A stretch of 8,903 bases of DNA from the NCBI GenBank assembly GCA_031289875.1, contig JAITOO010000109.1, positions 1 to 8,903 on the forward strand. The letters are read 5' to 3'. Positions 7,108 through 8,903 of the stretch are shown one piece after another; position 1 is the stretch's first letter, and every line of letters starts with the position of its first letter. The notes under the pieces are model-generated. The model was not told the DNA's origin. It saw nothing but the letters and a program-made list of their open reading frames with translations, and ran no database searches. Source of the stretch: Flavobacteriaceae bacterium. Lineage in GTDB: Bacteria > Bacteroidota > Bacteroidia > Flavobacteriales > Weeksellaceae. The translations under genes and the position numbers were made by a program.

Positions 7108-8451
7108 TTATTGTATTAACGTGTTTAAACCTCCTTTTGCTTTTAATAATTGAATTTCTGCTATTTTGAATTGTAATACTGCATTGGAATAATTGTTTTT
7201 TGCTTGAACCTGAGTGTTTTGCGCTTCGATTAAATCGGTTAAGTTCGCCAAGCCTTTCAGATAATTGTTTTGCGTGTTGTTCAACACTTGTTGAGCGAGT
7301 TGTACGTTTTCTTTCTGGCTTTGCACGGAAGCGTAATTGTTTTCAACTTGCGATTTTGAATTTTGATAATCAAGTTCCAGACCCAGTTTTGCATCAGCAA
7401 TGTCCAATTGAAGTTTCCTCAAACCTACATCTGCTTGATATACAGCAGCCCTCGTAGCAAAACCATTAAAAATAGGGATATTCAGCGCCAATACAATCTG
7501 CGAATAATCACTCCATAAAATATCGTTGTTTTTTTCCTTGGAAATCAGGAATTTGCCGCTCTGTCCGATGTAGTTGTAACCTCCCTGCAACGCCAACGTG
7601 GGAAAATAGCGGGATTTTGCGGCTCGTTTGTTTAACATTAAAAGTTCTTCCTGTTTTTCCAGAACTTTGAAAGCGGTGAGATCTTCCACGTCTATATCAT
7701 CATCGTCAAGCATAACGGAATTTACTTGAAAATCTTCGTCGGCAAGTTCTATCGACTGAGTTATGGGCATTCCCATGTAGAATTTCAGGACGTTTTCATA
7801 AAGCTGGACGGCATTAACAAGTTGGGTTTTTTCCGAAGATATATTTGCAAGTTGCACGTCCACGCGGTCGAGGTCAATTTTTTTTGCCAAGCCGTTGTTC
7901 CACAAACTTTTAATGACATTCCGCGTTTTTTTCGTGAAAGTATAACTGTTTTCTATGGTTGCCAGTTGATATTTTTGAACAAAGACACTGTAATAAGCAA
8001 TTGCTATACGCTCTATCACTTGCTCATCGGTGAGTTTCGCATTGATTCGATAAAATTCGCGGGTAGTTTCTGCTTCTTTCAAGCCTACGAAAACCCGCTG
8101 ATTGAAAATGTTTTGAGTAACGGAAACTCCTGCCTGAGCGCCCCATTTTTTCCCCAGAGTAAGTATCATCGTCTGGCCGGACTGCCCAAAAACATCTCCC
8201 GCAACAATCATTTCCTGCAAAATGGGATTATACAAAAGATTTCCGGAAACCGAAACCGTAGGATATAGATTGGCTCTCGCCTGCACTATTTGATAGTGGC
8301 TGTTTTCAATGTCCAGCTGCGCTTTTTTCGCATCTGCTTTGTTTTGCAGGGCGTATTCCACAGCATCTTTCAACGTTAGGGTTTTTGTTTTCAGCACCTG
8401 CGCTTCTACTGAAAAACTTAAACACAAAAGGAACAAGGCTAATATTTTCAT
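7108..8451 (-). CDS. TolC-family outer-membrane efflux channel
   Basis: This 447-residue outer-membrane factor would provide the exit duct of the pump. The start at 8451 gives a clean signal peptide (MKILALFLLCLSFSVEAQ). The frame opens upstream to 8508, but that extension adds charged residues before the signal and crosses the TetR-like stump. Cys10 lies inside the hydrophobic core without a proper lipobox, so lipidation is unlikely. Two OEP repeats are visible. Each has a long helical part and the short (Y/F)PT strand motif: LYPTVSVSGNLLYN at 62-75 and RYFPTLALQGGYNY at 281-294. The first repeat also has the channel strand GVSVTQNIF, and the second has LALNIPIFNGFATRA (321-335). The C-terminal helices are rich in Gln and Asn (366-430). 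An acidic run DDDDIDVED (249-257) links the repeats. It is the first gene of the operon, with the adaptor and permease following. Confidence 0.95.
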   Translation of the reverse strand: MKILALFLLCLSFSVEAQVLKTKTLTLKDAVEYALQNKADAKKAQLDIENSHYQIVQARANLYPTVSVSGNLLYNPILQEMIVAGDVFGQSGQTMILTLGKKWGAQAGVSVTQNIFNQRVFVGLKEAETTREFYRINAKLTDEQVIERIAIAYYSVFVQKYQLATIENSYTFTKKTRNVIKSLWNNGLAKKIDLDRVDVQLANISSEKTQLVNAVQLYENVLKFYMGMPITQSIELADEDFQVNSVMLDDDDIDVEDLTAFKVLEKQEELLMLNKRAAKSRYFPTLALQGGYNYIGQSGKFLISKEKNNDILWSDYSQIVLALNIPIFNGFATRAAVYQADVGLRKLQLDIADAKLGLELDYQNSKSQVENNYASVQSQKENVQLAQQVLNNTQNNYLKGLANLTDLIEAQNTQVQAKNNYSNAVLQFKIAEIQLLKAKGGLNTLIQ

Positions 8452-8467
8452 AAATTTTATATGGTTT

Positions 8468-8557
8468 GAAATTAATTTTTCTTTCACTAAAAAATAATCT
8501 TTTGGCAATAGATTCTATCAGTTTTTCGATAGTCTCGTCTTTTTCTAAAATTAGCAT
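8468..8557 (-). pseudogene. Truncated TetR-family regulator stump
   Basis: From ATG 8557 on the minus strand about 30 codons read MLILEKDETIEKLIESIAKR then LFFSERKINF. This fits the start of a TetR/AcrR repressor: helix 1 of the DNA-binding domain, usually ...I.EAA..LF...G...AT. The helix-turn-helix that should follow (IADEAGVN..., YYFRSK) is absent. The frame continues as KPYKIYENIS and runs out of frame into tolC, ending at 8306. Since tolC begins 17 bp after the stump, an internal deletion of most of the gene is more likely than a frameshift. Regulators of this family commonly sit directly upstream of such pump operons in Bacteroidota. The assignment rests on a short stretch and pattern memory; a leader peptide is the alternative. 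Confidence 0.55.
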
Positions 8558-8561
8558 ATAA

Positions 8562-8580
8562 TTAAACCAAAAATGTTTAA
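8562..8580. promoter_or_regulatory. Palindrome TTAAAC-N7-GTTTAA, possible operator
   Basis: TTAAAC (8562-8567) and GTTTAA (8575-8580) form a 19-bp inverted repeat that ends four bases upstream of the ATG of the TetR-like stump. TetR-family repressors usually bind palindromes of 15-30 bp near their own start, so this is a reasonable candidate for the former regulator's operator. It is AT-rich with six-base arms, so chance is possible. Confidence 0.3.
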
Positions 8581-8620
8581 CAATTTTATCAACGTAAAAC
8601 TATAGTAAAATTTTAACATG

Positions 8621-8635
8621 GAAAAATTATTTTTC
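8621..8635. promoter_or_regulatory. Perfect 15-bp palindrome GAAAAAT-T-ATTTTTC
   Basis: GAAAAAT (8621-8627) and ATTTTTC (8629-8635) are exact reverse complements around one base. It lies 64 bp upstream of the stump ATG, where a regulator of the efflux operon could bind. The sequence is low in complexity, and no regulator can be named. Confidence 0.3.
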
Positions 8636-8733
8636 GTTTTTCATTAAATATTTTTTTTATAACTGATAATCAACAAATTAAACCACTAAAAACTCTGATA
8701 AAAATCATCTTTTTTCATTTACTGAAAAAACTA

Positions 8734-8741
8734 TACATTTG
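8734..8741 (+). promoter_or_regulatory. fhs: Candidate -7 box (TACATTTG) of the fhs promoter
   Basis: TACATTTG matches TAnnTTTG at all fixed positions and lies 51 bp upstream of the fhs ATG. No TTG is present 17-23 bp further upstream; the region there is T-rich (8711-8720), so the -33 element is poor. Predicted transcription start is about 8746-8749. Confidence 0.4.
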
Positions 8742-8742
8742 G

Positions 8743-8760
8743 ATTGTTAATTTTAACAAT
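8743..8760. promoter_or_regulatory. Perfect palindrome ATTGTTAA-TT-TTAACAAT at the fhs start site
   Basis: ATTGTTAA (8743-8750) and TTAACAAT (8753-8760) are exact reverse complements separated by two bases. It begins one base after the candidate -7 box, so it would cover the transcription start, a typical repressor position. In RNA it could instead form a small 5' hairpin. The half-site TTTAACAATT recurs at 8576-8585, near the pump operon. The TTG...CAA ends recall CRP/FNR-type sites, but the spacing does not match a known consensus exactly. Confidence 0.4.
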
Positions 8761-8792
8761 TCGAAAATATAAGCAGTATATTTTAAATTCTA

Positions 8793-8903
8793 ATGAAAAC
8801 AGATATTGAAATCGCACGTTCCATTCCATTGGAACATATCTCAAAAATCGCCGAAAAAATCGGTATTCCGGAAGAAAAATTGATGCCTTACGGCAGATAC
8901 ATA
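8793..8903 (+). CDS. fhs: Formate-tetrahydrofolate ligase, N-terminal fragment
   Basis: The first 37 codons run off the right edge and begin MKTDIEIARSIPLEHISKIA, then EKIGIPEEKLMPYGRYI. This is the characteristic Fhs N-terminus (M-T-D-I-E-I-A ... I.EIA.KLGI....L..YG.Y). The family is about 550-560 residues, so about 93% of the gene lies outside the window, including the ATP-binding loop. The cytoplasmic enzyme joins formate to tetrahydrofolate using ATP (EC 6.3.4.3) to give 10-formyl-THF for purine and formyl-methionine synthesis. It is transcribed away from the efflux operon. The ATG at 8793 fits the family N-terminus exactly. Confidence 0.92.
   Translation, partial: MKTDIEIARSIPLEHISKIAEKIGIPEEKLMPYGRYI

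Larger units (their letters stand above)
8558..8792. promoter_or_regulatory. Divergent promoter region between the pump operon and fhs
   Basis: This 235-bp, very AT-rich, gene-free interval must hold the leftward promoter of the efflux operon and the rightward promoter of fhs. It contains several operator-like palindromes, listed separately. AATTAAACCA also occurs twice in direct orientation (8560-8569 and 8676-8685). On the minus strand I found no fully matching TAnnTTTG box with a correctly spaced TTG. CATTTTTG, just upstream of the stump ATG, is one base off. Confidence 0.6.

Noticed and set aside
7726..8268. 180-codon plus-strand open frame opposite the tolC-type gene
   Set aside because: It has no signal, motif or family resemblance and is fully antisense to a clear outer-membrane factor; it is a shadow frame.
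8452..8508. Upstream start of the tolC-type gene at 8508
   Set aside because: The added 19 residues are charged and precede a complete signal peptide starting at 8451. The stretch also overlaps the TetR-like stump in another frame.
8571..8595. Minus-strand -7 box CATTTTTG with TTG upstream for the pump operon
   Set aside because: One fixed base mismatches and the TTG is only 14 bp away, so it is not convincing as a promoter.
1..8903. CRISPR arrays, insertion sequences, integrase sites, rRNA genes
   Set aside because: No regularly spaced direct repeats, transposase or integrase frames, terminal repeats with target duplications, or rRNA-like sequence were seen on either strand.

Overview
The window looks like a chromosomal segment from a member of the Bacteroidota (Flavobacteriia-like). 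It is AT-rich, start codons follow A/T-rich stretches without clear Shine-Dalgarno sites, TAnnTTTG-type -7 boxes are present, and the proteins have the style of that phylum: a GH3 enzyme with the GEWGLAQRF form of the NagZ motif, and a tolC-adaptor-RND gene order. This is judged from sequence features only; no database search was possible.

Layout. Positions 1-440 hold no convincing complete gene. A possible 15-residue C-terminal tail of an upstream gene ends at 49. After it comes a stretch dense in inverted repeats (80-157, 189-273, 282-302, 376-398). Positions 441-1016 (+) encode a small secreted protein of unknown function. Positions 1097-2773 (+) encode an exported NagZ-like GH3 beta-N-acetylhexosaminidase, preceded by a candidate -33/-7 promoter and a 15-bp direct repeat. 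Convergent to it, with a 19-bp gap, a three-gene minus-strand operon runs from 8451 down to 2793: TolC-type outer-membrane factor, periplasmic adaptor, RND inner-membrane permease. Together these would form one tripartite proton-driven efflux pump. At the far right, the first 37 codons of fhs (formate-tetrahydrofolate ligase) start at 8793 (+) and run off the window.

The most interesting signal is at 8468-8557 (-). Directly upstream of tolC, about 30 codons read like the N-terminus of a TetR-family regulator and then stop resembling it 17 bp before the tolC start. TetR genes commonly precede this kind of pump operon in Bacteroidota, so this is probably the stump of a local repressor removed by an internal deletion. 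Palindromes survive next to it (8562-8580, 8621-8635) and could be orphan operators. A separate perfect 8-bp-arm palindrome (8743-8760) lies just downstream of a perfect TAnnTTTG box in front of fhs.

No CRISPR array, tRNA, rRNA, intact insertion sequence or phage gene was seen, and there is no clear sign of an undescribed multi-gene system. The unusual material is the inverted-repeat block at the left end, the regulator stump, and the operator-like palindromes.
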